A model generated the notes under the pieces. The model had not been told where the DNA came from and made no database searches. It was given only the letters and a program-made list of their open reading frames with translations. From Clarireedia homoeocarpa (taxonomy: Eukaryota; Ascomycota; Leotiomycetes; Helotiales; Rutstroemiaceae): a stretch of 64,000 nt of DNA. A program made the translations under genes and the position numbers. The DNA is taken from positions 1,426,001 to 1,490,000 of the forward strand of contig LNKV01000002.1 in NCBI GenBank assembly GCA_001465935.1. Reading direction: 5' to 3'. This document shows, piece by piece, positions 31,406 to 42,240 of the stretch; position 1 is the stretch's first letter; the number at the start of each line of letters is the position of its first letter.

Positions 31406-31613
31406 TACTCTCCCCTCCCAAGAACAAATGTTAAAAAGTGGATTTTTACTACCGAAGTAACCAGGATGCAAACAGAGGGTTTTAACTACTCAAAATGATA
31501 CATCGAAGATACCTCGGATACAAACCCTTCAATTTTGAGTAGTTAAACCCCCCTGTTTATACCCTCTGTGGCAAAACCCACCAAATAACATTTGTTCTTG
31601 GGAGGGGAGAGTA
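31406..31613. mobile_element. MITE with 28-bp perfect terminal inverted repeats
   Basis: Positions 31406-31433 and 31586-31613 are perfect inverted repeats (left arm starts TACTCTCCCCTCCCAAGAAC). If the outer TA is the target duplication, the element is 31408-31611 and the ends fit Tc1/mariner/pogo-type insertion at TA. Inside, a second inverted pair (TTTAACTACTCAAAAT, about 31480-31495, against ATTTTGAGTAGTTAAA, about 31531-31547) folds the whole element into a long hairpin. It encodes nothing, so it depends on a transposase elsewhere. Confidence 0.9.
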
Positions 31614-32304
31614 GTAGGTGAGATAGGTGTGTTTGTATGGGGTGAGGGTGTGGTTGGTTGAGTGGTGCTATCAGTGAATACCAACAGCAAAAAACTATTA
31701 CAAAAAGCACTGGTAGTAAGATATCGCAACGCGACCACCAGTGGGTGTATCATATTTCTGGTTATTTAGATGAAATTTGGATATCAAGAACTTATAAATC
31801 TCGTTTAAATAAAATCTGGACGCTAAGAACTAACATATACACTTGGAATAGCAATGTCAAACATATGAATTTTGGCTGAATGTCAAAGTTTGGAGCTGGT
31901 CGATCAGTTAGTACAATTGCTGGTGGATAAGAAAAACCAAATGCTCGCAACCATCCAGTTCGCACTGAAGAAAATGACAATGCTCAAATTTCTGCTTAAC
32001 CAGTGCTGTCTTACGTATCGCTATTACAATCGACCTATTAGCCAACTGTTCTGAACACCCACCCCATTTTCATCCACTCATCCACTCTTTACGATCCAAC
32101 AGATCATGAATCATCATCAAACCCACCCCCTACATATTCATACACATTGAGCCCCTCAGATACCAAACCAAGCGTCAACAACAGAAGTCCCGTTGCTCTG
32201 GGCCACTTCTCCAGGCACAAACCCCACATAAAGACGAAGCCCGCGATGACCACAGCTATTGACTGCATTGTCCTCATTCCTCTAGGTCGCGGTATATTTC
32301 CATC
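31614..32304. other. Intergenic, no gene seen
   Basis: A plus-strand frame at 31658-31879 (with KISQRDHQWVYHISGYLDEI) has some protein-like composition but no recognisable family and no splice partners. It may be a repeat fossil. Confidence 0.4.
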
Positions 32305-33496
32305 TTACGGAAGAGGTGGAATGATATGGAATAGGAAGGTGAGATTCAGATACAAAACGTTGAGAGACATGTTGGTAACCACTGTACCCACACCGCGATA
32401 GCCAGCAACGCATGTGATGACTAGAACTGGTATCAGGTAAATCGAGGAAAGGAGGGTTTCCGTAGAAGTGGTTTGCCGAAGGTGGAAATCATCGGGGAGC
32501 AGGGCAGAGATGGAAACCGAGGTGCCTGCAGTGAAAAACACAATAGCTAGATATGAAAGTGCAAGACCCAGGTCGCTAACGAGAGCAGATTTTAGCCCGT
32601 GCTCCGTTGCATTGGTTTGGCATACTTCGAATTGAGGTTGGGTAGATGCTGTAAGACTAGAATCCGTGAAATTCGAGGTGACGGCTGAAGTAATAGATGC
32701 TGATGAAGCTGCAGTCGTAGATATGCTCCTCGGGTGGTTCTGCCGCTGAGGCTCCCCATGGGCAGATGTATCTCGGTCTATGACTTCATGTGCCGTAGCT
32801 CTATAGTTCTTGAAGAAAGGGTTGGAGACTATCTCTTCCTCTGGCGATTGTACGGCCAGGAGTCGTTCGACTTCATTTCTGTGTTGTGGCTCATCGCGGT
32901 AAACCATTTCTGTAGGATACGGATGCATAATCCAAAACGACAACACGCGATGGCACATGCTTCCAGCATAAATGGCGAAGCCACCGATAGTCAGACAGAC
33001 AAGAGCGAGACACGCTATGCCGTCTATGGAGCTATTGGAAGCCATGATGGCAAAGACAATGGCGGCAGCAAAAATTCCGACAGACAGCCACTTTTCTGTT
33101 ATCGTGAAAGTGATTTGACCACGGCGTTTGCTGTGAAGAAGGAGGCCAATAGGGAAAATTATAAGGATAGTAAAAATGGCTGTTCCAGCGACTTTGCCAC
33201 GCCCGAGATACTGTTGAAGATGCGGGTCTTGATTGGGAGGAAAGCAAATTGAGTGTATCTAATATCCGTCAATGAGTGAGATATTTGAAGTATCCAAGAC
33301 CCGGTGTTAGACCGACAAGACCATATTCAGCCAAAATGGTAAGCAAAAAGAGCATTGGATCATAAAGTCCCCGGATCTGTCGAGCTTGATAGACGACGCG
33401 CTCAAGACGCCACATTGTAACTCCTACCAGGCCACTGAGACACACAAGCAGCATGGAAACAGGAAACCAAGGAATACGAGCAAGATTTGAAGACAT
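32305..33496 (-). CDS. Multi-pass membrane protein, unknown function (377 aa)
   Basis: Two exons (33496..33317 and 33258..32305) join phase 0 across a 58-bp intron with donor GTCGGT and acceptor ATTAG. About seven hydrophobic segments are seen: VSMLLVCLSGLVGVTMW, MLFLLTILAEYGL, AIFTILIIFPIGLLL, VGIFAAAIVFAIM, ACLALVCLTIGGFAIYAG, then two near the C-terminus (YLAIVFFTAGTSVSISALL and IYLIPVLVITCVAG). A hydrophilic loop of about 110 residues, rich in Ser/Thr/Asn, lies between helices 5 and 6. I do not recognise the family. The donor is weaker than others in the window, so the junction could shift. An upstream in-frame TTG start is not used here. Confidence 0.65.
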
Positions 33497-33654
33497 GGTT
33501 TTGCGTAGCTGTATACTTGACTTTATAGTTGCGCAATTGTAACTGGAATGTGAGAAGAAAGTGATCCGCAACGGTAGAGAATGAAGTTGTGGGATAAAAT
33601 CAGTGTCATATGGAGAGAGTAAGGATTTTGGCATCTTGTATGAGATATCAAAGA

Positions 33655-33691
33655 CACGTGGGCTCAATACTTCAGGATCAGAGCCCACGTG
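33655..33691. promoter_or_regulatory. Perfect 11-bp inverted repeat containing two CACGTG boxes
   Basis: CACGTGGGCTC (33655-33665) and GAGCCCACGTG (33681-33691) are exact reverse complements separated by 15 bp. Each outer end is a CACGTG E-box, the class of site bound by bHLH factors. It lies about 160 bp upstream of the membrane-protein start at 33496. It could be a paired binding site or a hairpin; regulation is inference. Confidence 0.55.
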
Positions 33692-34467
33692 GGTTCATAA
33701 GACGGTTGAAAGTGAAGATGTTTGGGCTAAAGGATGGCCGTGCTTGCCAACATTTACAGTTCCTACCGTGTTTGAGACTCCAGCAAGAGAGAAGGCACAT
33801 TGTTCTTGAGGTAGAATTATTACTTGCTGGGTTTGTTCAATGAATGGGCTTTTCACTCAACTAACACCGATATCCAACAAGAGAAAGCCGGCCTCCAACT
33901 ATCCATAACACGTTTTGCGTCTTTGACATCAAAAAGGGTCTGTTGAAGGAGAGTGCTACGCCCGTTCGCTCACGCCGACTACTGCTGAGAGAGGGGAAGA
34001 TGAAAGTAAGACGAAAACATATCTGAGGCATTTGTTTTAATGAAATAAGTGATAGAATGTGCTGAAGAACAACCTTCTCCTCTTGAAAATGAGTGATCGA
34101 AAAATCGATGACCATAATGAGGCAGGTAAAGCAGTCTGGCCTAGCGGACCATGTTGACAAATCGAAGCGCATGGCAGTGAGTTCCACCCCCTACAAGAAC
34201 AAGTCTTTATTATTAATCGCCATACGCATATCTTGTGTAGGCATAGATCAGGTGATGGTACATGGTAAACTACTTTCATGCTGCCTCTTTTCATCACGAC
34301 GGGGTATCTTCTTTCATCTATTTACATATGACATTGAATCAACAAGCAATGCAACCGAGAATGCAGCAAAGTCCTCCGCATAGTCACGGTAAAAAAAATC
34401 CCAGCCGTAGAAGAAATCGTATCAAGAATCCTAATCACATTCCTTGACTTAGTTAGTCCGAATGACA
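33692..34467. other. Intergenic, no gene seen
   Basis: Short frames at 33861-34383 on both strands carry no motif. This separates the divergent-side flank of the membrane protein from the 3' end of the PHD-finger gene. Confidence 0.5.
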
Positions 34468-35966
34468 CTACAATGCTCCATTATCTTCGACCCGGTTGCC
34501 TTGATCATCATAGACCACATGACTAAATGCCCCAAAGTCTCCATTATCAACCAACCACTCTATGTCATCCTCATCCGGTCCCAGCTTGCTCATAAGTCCC
34601 GTACCCGCTTTCGGATATGGCGGACTATTTGGCGTTGATTCTCTACTTCCCCGTGTTTCTTGTCCATTACTCATTCCATTACCGTTAGCAGTTGAAGTCG
34701 ATTGTGGAGGTAGAGTAGGAGGAGCTGAGGAAGCATGAGTGAATGTAGAGGTTGAAGAAAAAGAAGTAGTGAACATGGGTGAAGGTGTGATACCACTGGA
34801 AGATGCGTTGGGAGCGATTTTCCGAATGAAATTTATGGGAGCATTAGGGTTAGATTCTGCACGAGAGAACAAGCCGGCAGTCGATGTTGCCGATGGAGGA
34901 AATGGCTGTTGTGAATTCGTTGTCGTGGAGCGTGATTGGTTTTGCGATTGGCGGGATTGGAGGGGTGGTGGATTAGCGGGAAATATAGGTAGGGCGGGGT
35001 GAAGAGTGCAGGCCTTCATAAGAAGTGAGACTAGTTGAGGATGTGGTAGTGATTCTAGATATAATCGTTTCTGTTGCAATCGATCAGCCATTTGCAAAGG
35101 ATAATGGACAAAGAGGACAGTACTTGTTCCAAGGTTTTACCAACCCAGCTTACACCATCAGCTTTGGAGGGCGCTGGCTTGATACCCCTTTTCCGCGAGC
35201 AGGTTTGGCAATACCATGGCGCCTTTTCATCTTTTACTTCTTCTTCCGAAACAATTGGGTCATGGCACATCTGATGCCACCCCAAATTACATCCGTCGCA
35301 AAATACAATCATATTATTCTGTGGACTATTTCCTCTCCCGCACCTCTTACACAATGCTTGTTCTTGACTCCTTTTACTGGTAGATGTTGATGATTTTTTC
35401 CTAGCGCTCGTCTCGGTCATCGCTGGGACAAAGTGCGTCGGCTTTACTACTTGTCTTCCACTCTGTGTAATCTTAGGCATTTCTGTCGTGACGCTACTCG
35501 TATCCTCGGATTCTGAATCACCACCTAATCCGCTCATGGCATCAGAGTCCTCCGCACTGTCACTGTCGTCCTTCGCTCTTTTTCGCTTCTGCCCAGCTTT
35601 CGCTCCCCTCCCTTTCTTCTTGCCCGCAGTACTGCTTGCCGAAGCCGTTGGCGTTGTATTCTTTTCCGCAGATGCTCCTCCCCTAGGAGCTGCTCTCCGT
35701 CCACTATTGTATTTTGGTGGTGTGTTGATCTCCATATTGTGTGTAGTTTTCATTCCCTGCATGACGTTCCGGCGCATCTCTTCGTAACCAGGTGGTGTAC
35801 CAGTAATCCCAATGCTAGACAATCCGCCGCCGAGCCCGGATTTCATGCGTTGCAGGATCAATTCCGTAGCTGCGGAGAATTTGGGAACATATTTTGGAGG
35901 AGAATCAGTCATGGTGATATCACTGGGGGCAGCTGCGGGAGCTGGAGTCTGCGGAGTCGCGTCCAT
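34468..35966 (-). CDS. PHD-finger protein, probable chromatin factor (481 aa)
   Basis: Exons 35966..35124 and 35070..34468 join phase 0 (53-bp intron, GTACTG..CAACAG) to 482 codons. Residues 1-100 are low complexity with PPGYEEMRRNVMQGMK. Residues 115-135 are a basic run (KKKGRGAKAGQKRKRAK), a likely nuclear signal. An acidic Ser/Asp stretch precedes SGRQVVKPTHFVP. The PHD finger spans about 206-256 with the C4HC3 pattern (CKRCG..VFCDGCNLGWHQMCHDP..WYCQTC). Such fingers read the H3 N-terminal tail. After SWVGKTLEQ comes KRLYLESLPHPQLVSLLMKACTLHP, a helical segment conserved in fungal relatives, then a Ser/Pro-rich tail and an acidic end. The complex it belongs to cannot be told from sequence. 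Confidence 0.85.
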
Positions 35967-36452
35967 GATTCTGGTGGGTTGATTTTTTTGAGGATTGGAG
36001 CTTTGCGCCGGCGGGGATATTGAATCTTGGGGCGGCTTAAAGATTCTATGAACTACCTAGAGTTAATGAAAGGCATCTAGACTGCAGAAAATTGATTGAC
36101 CGGAGTCAGTTGGATAGGTGACGGATGTTTGAGTGCTAGAGCTCAAAATATGCAATTATGATGTAGGACGTGTCGGCACGCGTGCCAAATTTGTCAACGA
36201 GTACTCGTATTGTCAAGTTCTACTTCGTCTGCAGACTCATTCGAGTGAGAGAATTGAGGTTGGCAGTCTTGAAGTCCTCACGATCCGATTGAAGTAAAGA
36301 GTACAAAAAATGGTCTGGTGCCGAATATTTGAAGTCACATGCTTTTTTGTCATGTGGTCTCGAATTGAGCTTAAGTATTTGCCTTACTCAATAGCAACAA
36401 GAAAATCAGCACCCAAACTATATATATGATGATGTTGGTATATCTATGGCCT
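35967..36452. other. Intergenic, no gene seen
   Basis: This lies between the start of the PHD-finger gene and the 3' end of the CoA-transferase gene. No coding frames are supported. Confidence 0.6.
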
Positions 36453-38018
36453 CTATCTAACCGCTCCTTCGGCTTTCAATGCCTCAATTTCTGTATCATC
36501 CATACCTAATATGTCTCTCAATACCTCATTAGTGTGTTGTCCAAGCATTGGAGGCACGCTTCTAATACTCGGTTTACTCTCACTGTACTTGACTGGTGTA
36601 TTTACCATTTTGATTGGGCCACAGTATTCATGGTCCATCTCTATAACCATATCCCTTGCCAGAACGTGCTCATGGTTCAAAGTTCCTTGGACATCATTGA
36701 TAGCTGCGTACGGCAAGCCTGACCCTTCAAAAATATCTAGCCACTCTCGTGTAGTTTTATCTTGAGTAACCTTCTCGATAGAACTGTCAAGTTCGGCCCG
36801 ATGAGCCACTCGCTGGGTGTTTACCACGAATCTGGGATCTTCTTTCCATTCCGGACACCCAAGCCCATCGCATAGAAGTCCGAATAATCGATCATTTCCC
36901 CCTCCAAACAAGATATCTCCATCTTTCGTCTTGTATGAACGGTAAGGTACAATGGAAGCTTTAGGCTCTGTTAGCAATCTGATCGTCCAGGGTTACAATA
37001 TACGTACGATGAGCTGTGCCCCATCGTCCTTCGTCCTTCTCCCCACTGATGAGACAAGAACTAGCCATATTCGTCAATGTTGCAACTTGGCAGTCAGATA
37101 AAGCAACATCAATATGTTGTCCTCTTCCAGTCTTGCCCCTCGCGAGTAAAGCAGCCATTATACTATTACTAGTGTATAGCCCCGTAGTCAGATCTGTAAC
37201 TGCGACTCCCACTTTCACTGGTGGACCATCTCTACTTCCAGTGATGTGCATCAACCCCATCTCGGCTTCTACCATGACATCGTAGCCCGCTCGATTTCTG
37301 TATGGACCAGTTTGGCCATAGCCGGTGATGGATGCGTATATCAAACGGGGGTTTATTTCCCGTAATGTGTCATAGTCCATGCCATACTTTTTGAGTGACC
37401 CAGGCAAGTAATTTTCAACAAGAATGTCGCTTTCTGCAGCGAGTTTGTGAAGAATTTTGACAGCAGATGGGTGTTTGAAGGATAGTGCGAGCGATTTCTT
37501 GTTACGATTGACCTAGAGAACGTAAGCTAGGGGTCTCCGAGTATGGTTGTAAAGTTGGTTTTTGACATTACCGTACCGCAAAGAAGTAGGCACTTTCTCC
37601 GGGCCCTTCTTTTCCGGAGCCTTCAAGATATTTTGCATACGGTGGCCCCCAATGCCTCGTATCATCGCCTCTTGTAGGGTGCTCAACCTTGATTACTTCT
37701 GCACTAGGGTTGTAAGTTTGGATGTAAGACAATGGAGTAAACCACAGCCTACCCTAGATCTCCTAAAATTTGTGTACAATAGGGCTAGCATTTCGTTAGC
37801 AGGTATCAGAGGAGCTGGAGAACCGTCAAACGTACGCCAGCAAGAACTCGCGTCAGATCCAAGACTTTGTATCCTTCTAGAGGAAGGGTCATGGCGTTTG
37901 TAGAAACATTTGCCAGGCTTCTATGGCATGTCTGCCTTATAGTTGATCTGAAGCCATTGGACTGTCGCAAAACTCGAAAAGCTCCAGCGAGCGTCCGAGA
38001 AGATGTCAGCGTATGCAT
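36453..38018 (-). CDS. CaiB/BaiF class III CoA-transferase, mitochondrial SUGCT-like (453 aa)
   Basis: Five exons (38018..37836, 37784..37753, 37703..37577, 37512..37008, 36967..36453) give 454 codons. The first 40 residues are Arg/Ser/Thr-rich without acids (MHTLTSSRTLAGAFRVLRQS), a mitochondrial presequence. The fold then starts LEGYKVLDLTRVLAGPYCTQILGDLGAEVIKVEHP, the N-terminal motif of family III CoA-transferases. NRNKKSLALSFKHP, NPRLIYASITGYGQTGPY, GYDVMVEAEMGLM and VAVTDLTTGLY follow; the Asp in the last is the likely catalytic carboxylate. The closest well-known member is SUGCT, which moves CoA from succinyl-CoA to glutarate or related diacids. The exact acceptor is unknown here. Exon 2 is only 32 nt. 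Confidence 0.9.
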
Positions 38019-38284
38019 TATGCAGGTGTAATTACAATGAAGAATGATGGGAGCTCCAAAAGTTTGAGGTCAAGCTACCCCAGATTTTTGGCGATATCGG
38101 CAAGGAAAACACCGAGGTACTGGAGATAGCGGATCCCCCACATAGTATGAACGATTTTAATATTACGATAACCAAGTACCTAACCAATTATGGTCAGTAA
38201 TTCATTCACAAAAGGGAGTGACGATTAATGTGTATAATTAGATTTTAATTAACTGTGTTAGATTTCCAAATCATAGCTAAGAGC

Positions 38285-39774
38285 TTAACCTTCCTCCCTG
38301 TCCATGTCATCACGACCTCTTTTCGTTCCTTTCGCTGGTCGTCTGCCCTTCAAAACTGCTCCCTTTTTACCTCTATCCTCGTGCAAGTTCTTCATCTCAT
38401 TTCTTGCATGTCTTTGAGCTTCTTCAACCCTCGCCTTGAAGACCATAACTTCATCCTTGACCGTCTGGTATTCATCCTGCTTCTTGCCAAGTGCCGCTTC
38501 AATGCGCATCCAGATCTCAACATCATACTGAGTAACGAAGCTTATCGCGTGTCCAGACTTTCCTGCACGAGCAGTACGCCCAACCCTGTGAATATATGTT
38601 TTACTATCCTGCGGCATATCGTAGTTCAAGACAACATCCACAGACGGTATGTCCAGACCACGGGCAGCCACATCAGTAGCGACAAGTATTTCTCGAGAGC
38701 CCGCACGAAATTTGTTTAAGGCTCCTAAACGAGCTGATTGTGAAAGCTGGCCATGTAGTGGAATAGCACCAAATCCGAGTGTTCGGAGTAAGATTGCGAT
38801 TCTTTGCGTCTCATTGACTGTGCGCGTAAAGATGATGGCAGACTGTCCGGCAAATTCATTCAGAAGGTAAATCAAGTATGTATCCTTGTGAACTAGTGGT
38901 ATAAAAATGTAATTTTGTATGAGTGTCGAGACAGTTTGATATTTGTTGCTGCTGATGCTCACGCGTAAGGGATCCTTCAAACTTGCCCTTTGCAAACTTT
39001 CAACTTTTGAACTCATTGTTGCGGAGAATAGGTATGTCCGTCGCTCTCGAGGAAGGACTTTGAGGATTTTGTCAAGGATGGGTCCGAAATCAAGATCAAG
39101 GAGTCGATCGGCTTCATCCATCACAAGGTATTTCAAGGCTCGTAATGAAAAGCCTTTGGTGTTTTCCAGATGATCAAGCAGCCTACCAGGAGTGGCTACC
39201 ACAATATGAGGCTTCTTGCCCAAGGCAATTGACTGTTGGACCATATCCATGCCACCCACTATGACAGCACATTTTACTCTTATCACAGAGCCGAGAGCTT
39301 CGAAAGCCTCTGATATCTGATACGCAAGTTCGCGAGTAGGTGCTAGAACTAGTCCGAAGAAGGGTTGTGGTTTGTCGAGTAGGGCTTGCAGCATTGGTAA
39401 ACCGAATGCAGCTGTTTTTCCACTTCCTGTTTCTGCCAGTGCGATTAAATCTCTTCCTTGAAGTGCCAGAGGTATGGATTCTGCCTGGATGGGAGTTGGA
39501 GCTTTATAGCCTAGAGATTCGCATGCTTCGCATAACGAGTCAACGATACCCTGTCGTTGTCAGCAATTTATATCATCATATGCATAGCATGCAAACATAC
39601 TAGGTCCTTAAAAGATTTGGTAATCTCAGTCTCTGCGTCCACCTCCTTCGTTGCGATAGCTGATACTGGCTCAGGCTCAGGTGATGAAGAGGCTTCCTTC
39701 GATGTTTCTGTTCGCTTTGATTTAAGGACCGACGGCACATCCCCACTGGTCTTCCTCCGTTTCACGGAAGACAT
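38285..39774 (-). CDS. RRP3: DEAD-box rRNA helicase Rrp3 (DDX47 type, 479 aa)
   Basis: Exons 39774..39601 and 39550..38285 join phase 0 across a 50-bp intron. Helicase motifs appear in order: Q motif (GYKAPTPIQ), Walker A AETGSGKT (97-104), PTRELA (129-134), ATPGRLLD, DEAD (203-206), SAT (234-236), then ARGLD and HRVGRTARAG in the second RecA domain. The surrounding sequence (MDMVQQSIALGKKPHIVVATPGR) matches Rrp3, which acts in the nucleolus on the 35S pre-rRNA for 18S maturation. The C-terminus is lysine/arginine-rich (KGRRPAKGTKRGRDDMDREEG). It is transcribed divergently from SSF1. Confidence 0.95.
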
Positions 39775-40034
39775 CCTTATCGAGCTTTATCGAAAAATAT
39801 TTGCGATTGGGCCAACAATAGTCCGGTTGCTGCTTAATGAGGGAATGCGCAAGAGAAGCCGCAAATGTTTGTGATATACTCGAGAAATGATGAAAGTTGT
39901 ATGGAGAAAAATAATTTTTATCGGCTTATCGAGCGCCAGCCTCTGATTGGATAAGCGCAAAAAAGTTTCTACTCTCAAAAAACCTTTGGACTGAAGAAGC
40001 TTGAGAAATTACATCCCATAACATAAAACCTACA
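39775..40034. promoter_or_regulatory. 260-bp bidirectional promoter region of RRP3 and SSF1
   Basis: The start codons of two nucleolar ribosome-assembly genes lie 260 bp apart, back to back. The gap must hold both 5' leaders and the shared control region. It contains AAAAATATTT and AAAAATAATTTTT stretches. I do not see an unambiguous named motif such as an exact RRPE or PAC box. Confidence 0.7.
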
Positions 40035-41453
40035 ATGGCAAGAAGAAGAACAAAAAAGCGTACTCATGTGGGCGCCAACAATGGTCCTACCGGAGGAAAG
40101 GCTGCAACTGCTTCTCAAACCTCGAGATCGCCGAAAAGCATGGTAATTCGAGTTGGAGCTGGTGAAGTTGGACCAAGTGTTAGCCAATTGGTGAAGGATG
40201 TGCGCCGGATGATGGAGCCAGACACGGCCTCGAGACTGAAGGAAAGAAGAGCAAACAGATTGAAGGATTATCTTACCATGGCAGGACCATTGGGTGTCAG
40301 TCACCTCATGCTCTTTTCTAGATCAGAAGCAGGAAACACAAACATGCGGCTCGCTCTTACACCACGAGGTCCGACATTACATTTCAATGTGGAGAAATAT
40401 TCCTTATGCAAAGATATCAGAAAGGCATTGAAGCATCCTAAAGGCGGTGGAAAAGAATATACCACTGCTCCCTTGGTGAGTTGCGTTTCGAAGAAGGGCT
40501 TGAAGAACTTTTACTTACACATATATGTGTAGCTTGTCATGAATAATTTCATTTCTTCCAACTCTGAATCAAAACCCGACAAGAAGATACCAAAACATCT
40601 CGAATCACTCACTACCACGATATTCCAATCCCTCTTCCCGCCAATTTCTCCCAACACGACACCTCTATCTTCAATTCGCAGAGTTATGCTGTTGAATCGA
40701 GAACCTAGCAAGGACGACGAAGATAATAGCTACACCATAAATTTGCGCCACTACGCGATCACAACCAAGCAGATCGGTCTTTCAAGGCCATTGCGAAGAT
40801 TAAATGCTGCTGAAAAGTTCCTACACTCTAAGAACCCAAAAGGCAAGAAAGGTTTACCAAATCTTGGAAAATTAGAGGATATTGCGGACTACATGATTGG
40901 AGAAGATGGTGCTGGATACATGACTGATGCTACAAGTGGAAGTGAGGTAGATACCGATGCGGAAGTAGAGGTTGTGGAGACTCGTACTCGAAAGATTTTG
41001 AACAAGCGCCAAAAACAGAGGACTGCGGATGCTCAAGCTAAAGGTACCAAACCTGGTGTTGAGAAACGCGCTGTCAAGTTGGTAGAATTAGGACCACGGA
41101 TGAAGTTGAGGATGACGAAGGTGGAAGAAGGTGTGTGCTCAGGCAAAGTCATGTGGCATGAATATATCCATAAGACACAAGAAGAAGTAAAGGAAATGGA
41201 CAAAGTCTGGGAGAAGAGGCGACAAGAGAAAGAAGCAAGGAAAAGGATCCAGAAGGAGAATGTGGAGAGGAAGAAAAAGAACAAGGCCGGCAACAAAAAG
41301 GGCGCCGAGGATGATGAAGAGGATGATGATGAGATGGATGTGGATGAGTGGGACAGTGAAGGTTTGGAAGGGGATGGTGAAATGGAGCTAAATGAAGAAA
41401 TGGATGAAAAGGGAGAATGGGAGGATGAGGAAGAGGAAATCGCTGCAGGCTGA
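40035..41453 (+). CDS. SSF1: Brix-domain ribosome assembly factor Ssf1 (Peter Pan homologue, 453 aa)
   Basis: Exons 40035-40475 and 40533-41453 join phase 0 (57-bp intron, GTGAGT..GTGTAG). The N-terminus is basic (MARRRTKKRTHV). The Brix domain begins MVIRVGAGEVGPSVSQLVKDVRRMMEP and runs through LMLFSRSEAGNTNMRLALTPRGPTLHF, KEYTTAPLLVMNNF and FPPISPNTTPLSSIRRVMLLNRE to INLRHYAIT. ELGPRMKLRMTKVEEGVCSG is the conserved end of the Ssf family. The rest is a Lys/Glu-rich helix and an acidic tail. Ssf1 works in the nucleolus with Rrp15-type partners on the 27S pre-rRNA for the 60S subunit. The ATG chosen is the first in frame, 260 bp from the RRP3 start. Confidence 0.94.
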
Positions 41454-42240
41454 GTATGACTGGCTTAAGAAGCATAACAATTTGGGAATACTACTATAAT
41501 AATTTACGTCGTTGAATGTGTCCCCTACATGCTTCGAAAGTTCAATCCAGCCGCTTGGCCACCTGCAACTTAGTGTTATCGGTGTTTGTGCCCTTTCATT
41601 GATCGTAGTTCAGTCATGTATTACGAAAGTATTCCGGTTTCTCTTGCTCCTTGGCTAGTCCTGTGATCTTGTCTTGCTCTTAAAGATCACCATTCACCAC
41701 TTCTGGGTCAACAGCTTGTGTCACTGGGGGGTATAATCATAATCTCTTTCCACTAGCTTCCACGCCCTTGATTTGCGAAAGAGTATTCAGGCGATACAAC
41801 GGAGTTCTTTTCGTGTCAAGGGCACATTTCAAAAAGTGACTATCTCATCTCTACAAGAGCGTTGAAATTCAATCTACGTCTGATACCATGAAACCTGTAC
41901 ATCGTTCGCATGCAATCTTGTTCTTTACAAGAATCGGTCTATTCTAGTGGCCGCAAAACATCTTCCTTGTTCAAAACGAGCCCCGTGATGAGTGAACAAC
42001 TGGAATGTATCAAGGAGCTGCTGTGTTTGGAGGGTACAAACGCTGGCCGTGAGATGTAAAGACCGACAGGTGTGAAATCTCAATCATGGCAAGATGCTAC
42101 GAATTCCTGCTAATAACGTGGCTCATGGCTGTTCCCAAGTTGCAGAAGATGAACATTTCTTGAATGAGCAGTGTTTGGGCAAATCATTACAAGATAAAAA
42201 CCACAAGACATTCTGTATTTGAACAGAGAGATATCTACCT
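41454..42240. other. Intergenic between convergent genes, no gene seen
   Basis: Non-coding sequence between the 3' ends of SSF1 and the 2EXR gene. No repeat or RNA gene is visible. Confidence 0.6.

Noticed and set aside
40476..40532. SSF1 ending at the stop after HIYV
   Set aside because: That stop lies in an intron; splicing to 40533 gives APLLVMNNF, the conserved Brix sequence.
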